Source: Micromonospora arida
GTDB taxonomy: Bacteria; Actinomycetota; Actinomycetes; Mycobacteriales; Micromonosporaceae
Assembly: GCF_003857035.1 (NCBI RefSeq)
Contig: NZ_QGSY01000275.1
Span: 62,001-126,000, forward strand
Direction: 5' to 3'
DNA length: 64,000 nt
Below, piece after piece: positions 8,112 through 16,743 of the stretch. The translations under genes were made by a program, and so were the position numbers. The notes beneath the pieces are model-generated. The model was not told the DNA's origin. It ran no database searches and saw nothing but the letters and a program-made list of their open reading frames with translations. Every line of letters starts with the position of its first letter. The first letter of the stretch is position 1.

Positions 8112-9137
8112 TCAGCCGGCCGGAGGCGCGAGGGACCGGCGTCGGCGCAGGGGCATCGGAACGAGCGAGGGTTCGGCGGCGCCCCCGTCCAGGAGCAGTT
8201 CGACCGCTCGCCGTCCCATCTGCTCGTGCGGCAGCGCCGTGGTGGCCAGGCTCGGACGCAACCAGGCGGCGATCGGGTCGTCGTCGAACGAGATCACCGA
8301 GATGTCCTCCGGGACGGTCAGCCCCGCCTCGCCGAGTGCCTGGTAGGCCCCGAAGGCCAACCGGTCGTTCATGCAGATGATCGCGCTGGGTCGCTTCGGC
8401 TTGCTCAGCAGGCTGCGCATGGCGGCGTACCCGTGCTCGGGCAACCACTCGGTGCAGAAACACTCGGCCAGGAGGCCGACCTTTGCCTCGTCCAGTGTCT
8501 GCCGGATGCCGTGCAGGCGGGCGCGGGCGGCGAGCGAGACCTCCGGGTCGTCCTCCTTGAGTCGGTTGCGGCCGATGAGCGCGATCGTATCGCGGTGGCC
8601 AAGCTCCAGCAGGGCGGTGGCGACGGAGCGGCCGGCCCCCTCGTCGTCGGGGACCACGCTGGGCAGGCCGTCGGGGCTGGTGGCGTTGAGCAGCACCACC
8701 GGGCCCCCGAGGATGGCCGCGGGCACCGTCAGCCGCCGGGTCGCCATCGCCGCGTAGATCACCCCGTCGACCTGCCGGTCCAGGACAGCCTCGATGGCGT
8801 ACTGCTCGAAGGTGGCGTCGCCCTGCGTCTCGGTGATGAGCAGGACGTGGTCCCTTTCGCGGGCCGCGTCGAGGGCGCCGCGGATGAGGTCGCCGGCGAA
8901 CCGGGTGGTGGCCACGATGTCGGAGACGAACGCGATGGTGGCCGTCTTGCGGGTGCGCAGGCTGCGCGCGGCGAGGTTGGGCCGGTAGCCGAGCTCCTCG
9001 GCGGCGGCGAACACCCGCTGGTGCGCCTCGGCCGAGAGTCGGGTGCCCTCCCTGCCGTTGAGCACCATCGACGCGGCGGTCTTGGACAGCCCGGCTCTCC
9101 GCGCGACGTCGGCGAGTGTTGCTCTGTTGCGGCCCAT
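8112..9137 (-). CDS. LacI family transcriptional regulator
   Basis: A 341-residue repressor. The N-terminal LacI helix-turn-helix (TLADVARRAGLSKTAASMVLNG) spans about residues 7-28, followed by the hinge helix (YRPNLAARSLRTRKT) and a periplasmic-binding-like sugar-sensing domain ending in DISVISFDDD...PHEQMGRRAVELLL. ATG 9137 is chosen for GGAGG 4 bp upstream; a TTG just before it is too close to that site. Neighbours are a glycosidase on its 3' side and a divergent sugar importer on its 5' side. Operators with CTAAA arms flank it, which points to substrate-controlled repression of both, and perhaps of the esterase gene at 21027-22328. Confidence 0.93.
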   Translation of the reverse strand: MGRNRATLADVARRAGLSKTAASMVLNGREGTRLSAEAHQRVFAAAEELGYRPNLAARSLRTRKTATIAFVSDIVATTRFAGDLIRGALDAARERDHVLLITETQGDATFEQYAIEAVLDRQVDGVIYAAMATRRLTVPAAILGGPVVLLNATSPDGLPSVVPDDEGAGRSVATALLELGHRDTIALIGRNRLKEDDPEVSLAARARLHGIRQTLDEAKVGLLAECFCTEWLPEHGYAAMRSLLSKPKRPSAIICMNDRLAFGAYQALGEAGLTVPEDISVISFDDDPIAAWLRPSLATTALPHEQMGRRAVELLLDGGAAEPSLVPMPLRRRRSLAPPAG

Positions 9138-9270
9138 CAATCCTCCGAATCAGGCGCGGTGCCACAGGCGCCGCTCCCGCCCATCATGATGCGTCGCCGT
9201 CCGGGATCGAGCGCCGGTCACGTCGGGTGTGGTGTGAACCCGACGTTTCCGCACCGTTGCCAAGTTGTCC

Positions 9271-9317
9271 TTGACAGCTTCCCGTGCCGCGCGCATGCTC
9301 TGCTAAATCAGTTTAGC
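9271..9317 (+). promoter_or_regulatory. Promoter and LacI-type operator of the CUT1 sugar importer operon
   Basis: TTGACA (9271-9276) is followed after 18 bp by ATGCTC (9295-9300), then by the operator GCTAAATCAGTTTAGC (9302-9317), which would overlap the transcription start. The layout, including the 18-bp spacer and ~27 bp around the operator, is repeated in the promoter at 22413-22459. The gene-free stretch 9138-9510 also holds a hairpin with an 8-bp stem (9404-9411 with 9422-9429) in a leader of nearly 200 nt ahead of the binding-protein gene. Confidence 0.8.
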
Positions 9318-9510
9318 GACCACTTCTGGTGCATCCAGAGGCGCCTTCGGTGGCCGTGCCGGGTTCTTTTGTGCTGACGGTACGGGTGCTGCGCTCGGGC
9401 GACAGGTCACGGCGTACGTGTCGTGACCTCCGCCGGGTCGCGGTGGTCCCGGTGGAGCCGTCGCGCGGCCGTGGGTCGCGGGACGCGTGGAGATGTCAAG
9501 GAGTCATGAA

Positions 9511-10866
9511 ATGGCAGAATTGCTGACAAAGTTTCCGCGACGGAGAGCTGTGCTCCTCGCGTCGCTGCTGGCGGTCGGGATGACCGCGACGGCCTGCAGC
9601 GCGCCGGGGGAGGACCGGTCGTCGACCCAGAAGTCCGACGCCGCCGTCAAGACGGAGCTGGGCGCCGATCCGATCACCCTGGAGATGTACGCGGAGACCG
9701 GCTTCCCGCTGGCCAAGGCGTTGGCCGACGAGTTCTCCAAGCAGCACTCGAACGTCAAGTTCAACGTCCGCGAGGACCAGTTCACGGTGATCGTGGAGAA
9801 CGCGCCCCGGGTGATGGCGTCGGACAACTCGCCCGACATCATCCGGCTCCCGACCATGGTCGACCTGGTCAAGGACGACCTGCTCAAGAACCTCGACCCG
9901 TACTTCACCGCGTACGGCTGGGACAAGTTCCCCGCCTCGCAGCTCATGCAGCTGCGCGTCGGCGAGAACACCCGGGGCACCGGCTCGCTGTACGGGATGG
10001 GGCTCGGCTACAGCGTCACAGGCGTCTTCTACAACAAGAAGCTGGCCACTCAGATCGGCATGACCCAGCCGCCGGCCACTGTCGCCGAGTTCGAGGAGCT
10101 GCTGGCCAAGGCGAAGACCGGTGGGGTCCAGCCGATCATGCAGTTCAACAAGAACACCGCGGGCATCAACTTCCCGCACCAGGCACTGCAGAACCAGTTC
10201 GGCGACCCGACCCTGGTCGCCGACTGGATCTTCCAGAAGCCGGGGGCCACGTTCGACACGCCGGCCGCCCTGAAGGCCACCCAGACCATCCAGAAGTGGG
10301 CCCAGGCCGGCTACTTCACCAAGGACGCCAACGCCCTGGACTACGCGGGCATGGTGGGGGAGTTCCAGAAGGGCAACGGCCTGTTCATGTTCAACGGTGA
10401 CTGGGAGTCGGCCAACCTCGACAAGTCGATGCCCGGCAACGTGGGCTTCTTCCTCTTCCCCACCGAGTCCGCCGGTGGAAAGCACGTGGCGATGTCCGCC
10501 CCCAACACCTTCGGCGTCTCCGCCAAGGCCAAGAACCCGGACGCCGCCGCGTACTTCCTGAACTGGGTGCACACCAACGCCAAGGCCCGCGAGATCTCGG
10601 TGACCGTCGGCGGCTCCAGCCCTGGCGGCCCGAGTGACCTGCCGGTGCCGAGCGCCGCCCCGAACACGGTGCTGGCCGAGACCCTGAAGGCGTCACAGCA
10701 ACTCGGTGCGGAGAACGGCGCTGTGGACTTCACCGCGAACGCGACCGGCGGAATCTTCGCCGCCGCGATCACGCCGGAGATGCAGAAGCTGATCGCCGGT
10801 CAGCAGACGCCCGAGGGGTACGTGAAGGCGGTCCAGGCCGAGTATCAGAAGGAACTGTCCCGATGA
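9511..10866 (+). CDS. Extracellular sugar-binding lipoprotein of a CUT1 ABC transporter
   Basis: A 451-residue family-1 solute-binding protein. ATG 9511 follows AAGGAG by 7 bp. The N-terminus is a twin-basic lipoprotein signal (FPRRRA, hydrophobic core) with lipobox ending at Cys29. The mature protein shows the typical fold: LEMYAETGFPLAKALADEF, then DIIRLPTMVDL, YSVTGVFYNKK and a C-terminal ANPD-type helix. It would capture an oligosaccharide outside the cell. The first permease starts on the same ATGA, so the operon is tightly coupled. The promoter carries a CTAAA-type operator, indicating LacI control. Confidence 0.93.
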   Translation: MAELLTKFPRRRAVLLASLLAVGMTATACSAPGEDRSSTQKSDAAVKTELGADPITLEMYAETGFPLAKALADEFSKQHSNVKFNVREDQFTVIVENAPRVMASDNSPDIIRLPTMVDLVKDDLLKNLDPYFTAYGWDKFPASQLMQLRVGENTRGTGSLYGMGLGYSVTGVFYNKKLATQIGMTQPPATVAEFEELLAKAKTGGVQPIMQFNKNTAGINFPHQALQNQFGDPTLVADWIFQKPGATFDTPAALKATQTIQKWAQAGYFTKDANALDYAGMVGEFQKGNGLFMFNGDWESANLDKSMPGNVGFFLFPTESAGGKHVAMSAPNTFGVSAKAKNPDAAAYFLNWVHTNAKAREISVTVGGSSPGGPSDLPVPSAAPNTVLAETLKASQQLGAENGAVDFTANATGGIFAAAITPEMQKLIAGQQTPEGYVKAVQAEYQKELSR

Positions 10867-11816
10867 CGTCTGCCCTCGGCAGCGCACCAACCGGGCACGA
10901 CGATCGTCGCGCCCGCCCCACCCCCGCGCGGGCCCACCGATTCCGGTGGGCCCGCGCGGCCGGGACCGGCTGGTTGTACGTCCTGCCCGCCCTGGTGATG
11001 TACGCGGTGTTCGTCCTGCGCCCGCTCGTCCTGACGCTCCAGTACTCGCTCTACGACTGGAACGGCATCGGGGTGGCCCGCTGGGTGGGCCTGGACAACT
11101 ACCTCACCGTGTTCACCGACAGCGACCTGCTGAAAATCATCGGCAACGCGATCGTCCTGATCGTCTTCTTCAGCTTCATCCCCGTCGCGCTGGGGCTGTT
11201 GGTGGCCAGCATGGTTCGCCGGATCACCACCGGCGCGTTCGGCACCGTCGTCCGGACCATCCTGTTCCTGCCGCAGGTCATCCCCCTGGTGGCGGCGGGC
11301 ATCGCGTGGAGCTGGCTGCTCTCGTCGAACGGTCTGGTCAACCAGGCGCTGCGCGCGGTCGGGCTGGGTGGCGTCGCCCGCGCCTGGCTCGGCGACTTCG
11401 ACACGGCGCTGCCAGCCGTCGGCGTCATCGGGGCCTGGGTCCTGCTCGGCCTCTGCACGATCCTGCTGGTCACCGGCATGAGCAAGATCGACCCGGCGCT
11501 GTACGAGGCCGCCCGCCTCGACGGTGCCGGTCCGTTCCGTGAGTTCCTCGCCGTGACCCTGCCCAGCCTGCGCCAGGAGATCGGCGTCTGCCTCACCGTG
11601 ACGATCATCGCGGCGTTGGCGAGCTTCGACATCGTCTACATCTCCACCAGCGGCGGCCCCGGCCTCCAGACCACTGTGCCGGGCCTGGAGATCTACCGGC
11701 TGGCCTTCTCGCAGCGGCAGGTGGGGCTCGCCTCGGCACTCGCTGTCGTACTCATGCTGCTCGTGCTGGCGTGTGTGCTGCCGATCCAGCGCCTGAGCCG
11801 AGGGGAGAAGCAGTGA
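10863..11816 (+). CDS. CUT1 sugar ABC transporter permease (MalF/UgpA type)
   Basis: A 317-residue membrane protein of the binding-protein-dependent inner-membrane family. Six hydrophobic segments follow a ~35-residue basic and Pro/Ala-rich cytoplasmic N-terminus. The EAA loop that contacts the ATPase is visible as EAARLDGAGPFREF...TLPSL, about two thirds along. ATG 10863 overlaps the upstream stop by 4 bp. No ATPase gene lies in this operon, so it probably uses a shared MsiK-type ATPase encoded elsewhere, as is usual for CUT1 importers of actinomycetes. Confidence 0.93.
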   Translation: MTSALGSAPTGHDDRRARPTPARAHRFRWARAAGTGWLYVLPALVMYAVFVLRPLVLTLQYSLYDWNGIGVARWVGLDNYLTVFTDSDLLKIIGNAIVLIVFFSFIPVALGLLVASMVRRITTGAFGTVVRTILFLPQVIPLVAAGIAWSWLLSSNGLVNQALRAVGLGGVARAWLGDFDTALPAVGVIGAWVLLGLCTILLVTGMSKIDPALYEAARLDGAGPFREFLAVTLPSLRQEIGVCLTVTIIAALASFDIVYISTSGGPGLQTTVPGLEIYRLAFSQRQVGLASALAVVLMLLVLACVLPIQRLSRGEKQ

Positions 11817-12637
11817 ATCTGAGCCGACGCGAACAGTTGACCGGCCGGGTCTTCCTGATCGCCCTGATCGTCGTCACCCTGCTGCCGTTCGTGAGCATGC
11901 TCTCGGCGGCGTTGCAGCCCCGGGGCACCGTGCCCAGCGGGCTCGAGTGGCCGTCCGACCCACAGTGGGGGAACTTCGCCGACGCCTTCACCGCCGCGAA
12001 CATGGGCGCCCTGCTCCGCTCCAGCCTGCTCATCGTGGCCGGTGTCGTACCGGTGTCGGTGCTCATCGCGACCATGGCCGGCTTCGGGCTCGGTCAGCTG
12101 CGGGTCCCCGGTGGCCGCCTCGTCTTCGGTCTCTTCCTGCTGGGTCTGACCCTGCCGTTCGAGGCCGTGGTCACGCCGCTCTACTACCAGATGCAGGACC
12201 TCGGCCTGCTCAACACCCGCTGGGCCATCATCCTGCCGCTGATCGGGCTGTACATGCCGTTCGCGGTGTTCTGGATGCGGGCACACTTCACCAACGTGCC
12301 GGTCGAGTTGTCCGAGGCGGCCCGGGTGGACGGAAGCAGCACGTGGCAGTTGTTCTGGCGGGTCCAGGTGCCGCTCGCCCGGCCGGCGATCGCCTCGCTG
12401 ACGATCCTGATGTTCCTCTGGACGTGGAACCAGTTCCTGCTCGCCATCGTCCTCGTGGACGACGCCACCAAACGCACCATGGCCGGGGCGCTCGGAGCGT
12501 TCCAGGGCCAGTGGGGCACCGACCTGGTGCTGCTGTGTGCCGGGTCGCTGCTGATCCTCACCCCGACCCTCATCGTGTTCCTGATCTTCCAGAGACAGTT
12601 CATCAAGGCTCTGATCCAAGGGTCAGTGAAGGGGTAG
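11813..12637 (+). CDS. CUT1 sugar ABC transporter permease (MalG/UgpE type)
   Basis: A 274-residue permease pairing with the preceding one. The EAA motif reads EAARVDGSSTWQLFWRVQVPLARPA, ~95 residues from the C-terminus, with six predicted membrane helices. GTG 11813 overlaps the upstream TGA (GTGA) and has a purine-rich AGGGGAGAAG just ahead; a longer in-frame start is not needed. Together with the genes at 9511 and 10863 it forms a complete importer apart from the ATPase. Confidence 0.93.
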   Translation: MNLSRREQLTGRVFLIALIVVTLLPFVSMLSAALQPRGTVPSGLEWPSDPQWGNFADAFTAANMGALLRSSLLIVAGVVPVSVLIATMAGFGLGQLRVPGGRLVFGLFLLGLTLPFEAVVTPLYYQMQDLGLLNTRWAIILPLIGLYMPFAVFWMRAHFTNVPVELSEAARVDGSSTWQLFWRVQVPLARPAIASLTILMFLWTWNQFLLAIVLVDDATKRTMAGALGAFQGQWGTDLVLLCAGSLLILTPTLIVFLIFQRQFIKALIQGSVKG

Positions 12638-12640
12638 GCA

Positions 12641-13795
12641 GTGGTCACACAGCCGCAGATCCACGGCGACGTCGACGATCGCTTCGGCCGCGTCGCCGAC
12701 GTCTTCCGCGACAACTTCACCTCCCGGGGAGAGGTCGGCGCCGCGGTCACCGTCTACGTGCGGGGCCGCAAGGTCGTCGACCTGTACGGCGGGCTGGCCG
12801 ACACCCGTACCGGGCGGCCCTGGGACGCGCACACGCCGGTCGTCGTCTTCTCCTGCACAAAGGGGATCCTGGCGATCTGCGCCTACCTGCTGGCCCAGGA
12901 GGGCCGGCTCGACCTCGACGCTCCCGTGACGCGCTACTGGCCGGAGTTCGGACAGCACGGCAAGGCGGACATCCCGGTTCGCTGGCTGCTCACGCACCAG
13001 GCAGGTCTGCCCGCGGTGGACCGCTCCCTGACCCTCGACGACGTGCTGACGTGGGATCCGGTCATCAAGGCGATCGAGGCGCAGGCCCCGCTGTGGAAAC
13101 CGGGTACGGCGCACGGCTACCACTCGATGACCTACGGCTGGCTGGTCGGAGAGGTGATCCACCGCATCAGCGGCCAACTACCTGGCGCGTTCTTCGCCGA
13201 CACCGTCGCGGGCCCGCTCGGCCTGCACACCTGGCTGGGGCTCCCGGCCGCCGAGAGCGACACCGTCGCCTGGGGCCTGGCACCGCCCCCGGACCCTGAC
13301 CCGTTCGTGGACCCGGTCGCCGAACGGGGCATCACCATGGGGGGCGCCTTCGCCTTCCCCGCCGACGCCGACGGCCTGGTCAGCTTCAACGACGACGCCA
13401 TCCGGGCCGCGGGTGTTCCCGGCGCGGGCGCGGTGAGCACCGCCGAGGGCCTCGCGCGCCTCTACGCCGCCTGTGTGTCGGAACTCCAGGGTGGACCGCT
13501 GCTCACGGCGGCGTCGGTGGACGACGCGGTAGTGGTTCGCTCGCGTGGTCAGCAGCGGCACGGCCCGCCGGACACCGGGCAGCGCTGGGGCACCGGCTTC
13601 CTGCTGCACTCCCCACCGGCCCGGCCCTTGCTGGGTGAGCGCAGCTTCGGCCACGACGGCGCGGGCGGCAACCTGGCCTTCGCCGACGCCGAGCACCAGG
13701 TGGGCTTCGGCTACGTGGTCAACCAGATGCGCGGGATGGGCGACGAGCGCGCCAATCTGCTCACCGCCGCCGTCCGCGCCTGCCTCAGCGACTGA
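12641..13795 (+). CDS. Serine hydrolase, beta-lactamase/EstB esterase family
   Basis: A 384-residue class-C beta-lactamase-like protein. The nucleophile motif SxxK is Ser71-Cys-Thr-Lys74, the tyrosine motif is in GYHSMTYG (Tyr160), and the third motif is GHDGAGG near residue 343. There is no signal peptide, so it works in the cytoplasm. GTG 12641 lies 3 bp after the permease stop with GAAGGGG upstream, placing it fourth in the LacI-controlled importer operon. An esterase that removes acyl groups from the imported oligosaccharide fits this context better than antibiotic hydrolysis; this is inference. Confidence 0.85.
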   Translation: MVTQPQIHGDVDDRFGRVADVFRDNFTSRGEVGAAVTVYVRGRKVVDLYGGLADTRTGRPWDAHTPVVVFSCTKGILAICAYLLAQEGRLDLDAPVTRYWPEFGQHGKADIPVRWLLTHQAGLPAVDRSLTLDDVLTWDPVIKAIEAQAPLWKPGTAHGYHSMTYGWLVGEVIHRISGQLPGAFFADTVAGPLGLHTWLGLPAAESDTVAWGLAPPPDPDPFVDPVAERGITMGGAFAFPADADGLVSFNDDAIRAAGVPGAGAVSTAEGLARLYAACVSELQGGPLLTAASVDDAVVVRSRGQQRHGPPDTGQRWGTGFLLHSPPARPLLGERSFGHDGAGGNLAFADAEHQVGFGYVVNQMRGMGDERANLLTAAVRACLSD

Positions 13796-13843
13796 GGCGA
13801 CCGGGCTGTGTGTCTCCCCGGTGTCGCCACAGTCGGCACCGGG

Positions 13844-13875
13844 GAGCCCGGCGGAGCGCCCGCTCCGGCGGGCTC
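13844..13875 (+). terminator. Stem-loop terminator of the CUT1 operon
   Basis: A 14-bp arm (13844-13857) pairs with 13862-13875 with one mismatch and a 4-nt loop, 48 bp after the esterase stop. GC-rich, no U-tract. Confidence 0.65.
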
Positions 13876-13963
13876 GTGATCAGCGGTCACCGTCGACCCG
13901 TCTGTCCACTGTGGCCTGTCGACGGTGTTACGGGGATACTTCGGGCACGTTTCATCGATAGTC

Positions 13964-13992
13964 TTGACAGGCGTTGTTAGCGATAACACCAT
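13964..13992 (+). promoter_or_regulatory. Promoter with LacI-type operator ahead of the first GH43 gene
   Basis: TTGACA (13964-13969) is followed by the palindrome TGTTAGCGATAACA (13975-13988) and a weak -10 candidate (CACCAT, 13987-13992). The operator occupies the spacer. Its arms TGTTA/TAACA match TGTTATCGATAACA at 59895-59908 and TGTGAGCGTTAACA at 60298-60311 near araB, indicating a shared arabinose-type regulon distinct from the CTAAA set. Confidence 0.75.
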
Positions 13993-16543
13993 GGCCTTCA
14001 CGCCGCTCTCGCGTTTGGAGCCAGCCTTGGTCCTGTCGGTCCGCTCGCGTGTCCTGAACATCGCCCGCGCATCCGCTGTGAACAGCCTGAACGCCGCCGC
14101 TCGCCACGCCACCACCACGTTGACTCGACTGACGTCCACAGTGCGCCCGGATCGCCTCCGTCCACTGTGTGCGCTCGCATCGGCGGCTGTTCTCATCGGT
14201 GCGAGCCTGGTGGCCACCCCCGCCGCCGCGCACGCTGCCGACGGATGGTCACCCCGATCGTCGTACACCTCGACCGACACCGGCGCCGGCACCTACTCGG
14301 TGCCGCTGCTCAACGCCGACGTGCCGGACATCAGCGTCGAGCGGGTGCCAGCCGCCGAGAACGACGAGGGCCGCGATCTCTACTACATGATCAGCACGAC
14401 CATGCACCTGAGCCCGGGTGCGCCGATCATGAAGTCGTACGACCTCGTCAACTGGGAGATCGTCAACTACGTCTTCGACCGGGCGAGCATCGGCGACTCC
14501 TTCTCACTGCGCAACGGCCAGAACTCGTACGGCCAGGGCCAGTGGGCGTCGTCGCTGCGCTACCACGACGGCACGTTCTACGCCGTCTTCAACACCAACA
14601 ACCTCAGCGGGGCGTACCTCTACCGCACCGACGACATCGAGAACGGCCCGTGGCAGCGCACCGCCCTCGGCCGTGGCCTGCACGACCCGTCGCTCTTCTT
14701 CGACGTCGACGGCACGCCGTACATCTTCTACGGCTCCGGCGGCACCAGCGCCGTACGCCTCAACGCCGACCTGACCGCCATCGCGGAGGACTACCCGAAC
14801 ATCTTCACCGCCAACAACTACGCCGGGCAGCCGTTCATCGGCGGTCTGTTCGAGGGCGCGCAGGTCTACCACATCGACGGCTGGTACTACGCCGTCATCA
14901 TCACCTGGCCGTCCGGGCAAGGGCGCCAGGTGGTGATGTTCCGGTCGAAGGACCTGCTCGGGCGCTACACCTCCGCCGGCGGGGTCAACACCTACGAGGC
15001 GCGCGGAGTGCTCAACTCCAACGGCTTCGCGCAGGGCAGCCTGGTGCCGATCAGCCGGGCGGGCGGCGGGACCGACTGGCACGGCATGTTCTTCCGGGAC
15101 ACGTTCCCGATCGGCCGGATCCCGGCGCTCATCCCCGCCACCTGGCAGAACGGGTGGCCGACATTCGGCACCAACGGGGTCGTGCCGGTCAACGGCCTGT
15201 TCGACAAGCCGATCCGGCTCAGCCCGGCCGAGGAGCTGTTCGAGCGGCAGAAGAGCATCGTCGCCTCGGACGACTTCGCCAACGACGCGCCGCACAAGGC
15301 GTACCAGGACGAGCAGTGGACGGTCCCCGCCCCGCTGGACCCGGCGGAGATCGCCCCCAACGGCTCCCGGCTGGACCTGGCGTGGGAGTGGAACCACGCC
15401 CCGGACAACCGGTACTGGTCACTCACCGACCGCGACGGCTGGCTGCGGTTGACGGCCCGCACTGTGGTCACCGGCCAGTACGTCTACACGAAGCTGTCCA
15501 ACCGGGCCGAGCTGGCGTGGTTCGAGGAGGCACGCAACACGCTCTCGCAGCGGACGTTCGGGCCACGACAGTCGGTCCAGACCCGGATGGACATCTCCGG
15601 GATGAAGAATGGCGACGTCGCGGGCCTGGCCGCCTACAACCGCGGATTCTCGTACGTGGCGGTCAAGCGCGTCGGTGACGTCAACACCCTCGGCGTGGTG
15701 AACCGGTCGCAGCCGTTCGCAGTCGACCTCGACCAGTCGACGCTGGAGAACTTCATCTCCGGCACGACGGTGTCGCTGGGCGACGCGACCGAGGTGCACG
15801 TGAAGGCGGACCTCGACTTCACCTCGCCGGTCGGCCAGCTGTGGACGACGTTCTACTACAGCCTGGACGGGGTCCAGTGGACCCGGCTGGGCAACCGCGT
15901 GGGCCCGCAGGCGCTCGACGGCAGCCTCGCCCACTTCATGGGCCACCGGGTCGGCCTGTTCAACTACGCGACCCAGGAGACCGGCGGCCACGTCGACTTC
16001 GACGACTACCTGCTCAGCGACGTGCTGACCGCGCAGGCCCGGCCACTGGACACCACCGCCCTCGACGCGGCCATCGCCCACGCGCAGACACTCGACCCGC
16101 GGCACTACCCGGCCGACGCCTGGGCCGCGACGCAGTCCGCGCTCACGGCGGCGACGTCGGCACGGGCCGGCCAGTTCGGCACGCAGAACCAGATCGACGC
16201 ACCGGAGCGGGCACTCAGCTACCAGTTGGCCCGACTCGGAGTGCTGGCGGCGCTGCCCGTGACGGCCACCGCCCAGGTGCGCTGCCTGAGCGGCAAGGCG
16301 TACCTGGCGGTGCAGGTGCGCAACGACTCGGACGAGCCCGTCGAGATCACCGTCGAGACCCCGTACGGGAACCGGTCGTTCGCCGCCGTCGCGCCGGGGG
16401 CGAACGTCTACCAGTCGTTCAACACCCGTGCGTCGTCGGTGCCGGCCGGCTCGGCGACGATCCGTGCCACCGGGGCGGTCGCCGGCCGGGACGTGACCAC
16501 CGTCCACGCCGCCCAGCACCCCGCCAACGCCTGCGGCGGATAG
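13991..16543 (+). CDS. Secreted GH43 glycosidase with GH43_C2-like, FIVAR and C-terminal repeat modules
   Basis: About 850 residues. The GH43 catalytic set is visible (numbered from ATG 13991): Asp113 (VPDISVER), Asp232 (LHDPSLFF) and Glu288 (FEGAQVY). A concanavalin-like GH43_C2/DUF1349 domain follows, then a FIVAR segment, then a 96-residue module shared with the next gene. A signal peptide ending AAAHA is preceded by ~45 extra residues. The promoter and operator at 13964-13992 make ATG 13991 doubtful; TTG 14027 (GGAG upstream) or GTG 14141 (a normal-length signal) are better biologically. Likely beta-xylosidase or alpha-L-arabinofuranosidase activity on exported hemicellulose or arabinan. 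Confidence 0.85.
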   Translation: MAFTPLSRLEPALVLSVRSRVLNIARASAVNSLNAAARHATTTLTRLTSTVRPDRLRPLCALASAAVLIGASLVATPAAAHAADGWSPRSSYTSTDTGAGTYSVPLLNADVPDISVERVPAAENDEGRDLYYMISTTMHLSPGAPIMKSYDLVNWEIVNYVFDRASIGDSFSLRNGQNSYGQGQWASSLRYHDGTFYAVFNTNNLSGAYLYRTDDIENGPWQRTALGRGLHDPSLFFDVDGTPYIFYGSGGTSAVRLNADLTAIAEDYPNIFTANNYAGQPFIGGLFEGAQVYHIDGWYYAVIITWPSGQGRQVVMFRSKDLLGRYTSAGGVNTYEARGVLNSNGFAQGSLVPISRAGGGTDWHGMFFRDTFPIGRIPALIPATWQNGWPTFGTNGVVPVNGLFDKPIRLSPAEELFERQKSIVASDDFANDAPHKAYQDEQWTVPAPLDPAEIAPNGSRLDLAWEWNHAPDNRYWSLTDRDGWLRLTARTVVTGQYVYTKLSNRAELAWFEEARNTLSQRTFGPRQSVQTRMDISGMKNGDVAGLAAYNRGFSYVAVKRVGDVNTLGVVNRSQPFAVDLDQSTLENFISGTTVSLGDATEVHVKADLDFTSPVGQLWTTFYYSLDGVQWTRLGNRVGPQALDGSLAHFMGHRVGLFNYATQETGGHVDFDDYLLSDVLTAQARPLDTTALDAAIAHAQTLDPRHYPADAWAATQSALTAATSARAGQFGTQNQIDAPERALSYQLARLGVLAALPVTATAQVRCLSGKAYLAVQVRNDSDEPVEITVETPYGNRSFAAVAPGANVYQSFNTRASSVPAGSATIRATGAVAGRDVTTVHAAQHPANACGG
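16253..16540 (+). repeat. Copy 1 of a 96-residue C-terminal module
   Basis: The last 96 codons of the first GH43 gene align without gaps to the last 96 codons of the next gene (18874-19161); I count 70 identical residues of 96. Shared landmarks are RC..GKAY.AVQ, ETPYG.RSF, VAPGAN.YQSFNTRA, SVPAGSAT and a terminal CGG, with two Cys that could pair. Function unknown. Confidence 0.85.
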
Positions 16544-16590
16544 CCCCACGAGCCCTCGGCCCACCGACCAGCACCACCGGCGACCGGCCC

Positions 16591-16625
16591 GGCGGCACGG
16601 AACAGCGGACCTGTCCCGTGCCGCC
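16591..16625 (+). terminator. Stem-loop after the first GH43 gene
   Basis: GGCGGCACGG (16591-16600) pairs with CCGTGCCGCC (16616-16625), and an inner ACAG/CTGT extends the stem. It lies 48 bp after the stop, so the two GH43 genes may have separate or attenuated transcripts. Confidence 0.6.
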
Positions 16626-16743
16626 GCCCACGGTCGGACCGGCGGCGGCAGTCGACCCCTGATGTCCGGACCACCCACGGAAGCGCACCCACCGATCCCC
16701 CGTACACCGATGACCGCACGTCAGAGATGAAGGAGGATGTCTC

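Noticed and set aside
12641-13795. Beta-lactam resistance gene
   Set aside because: No signal peptide, EstB-like motif set and a place in a sugar importer operon favour an esterase.
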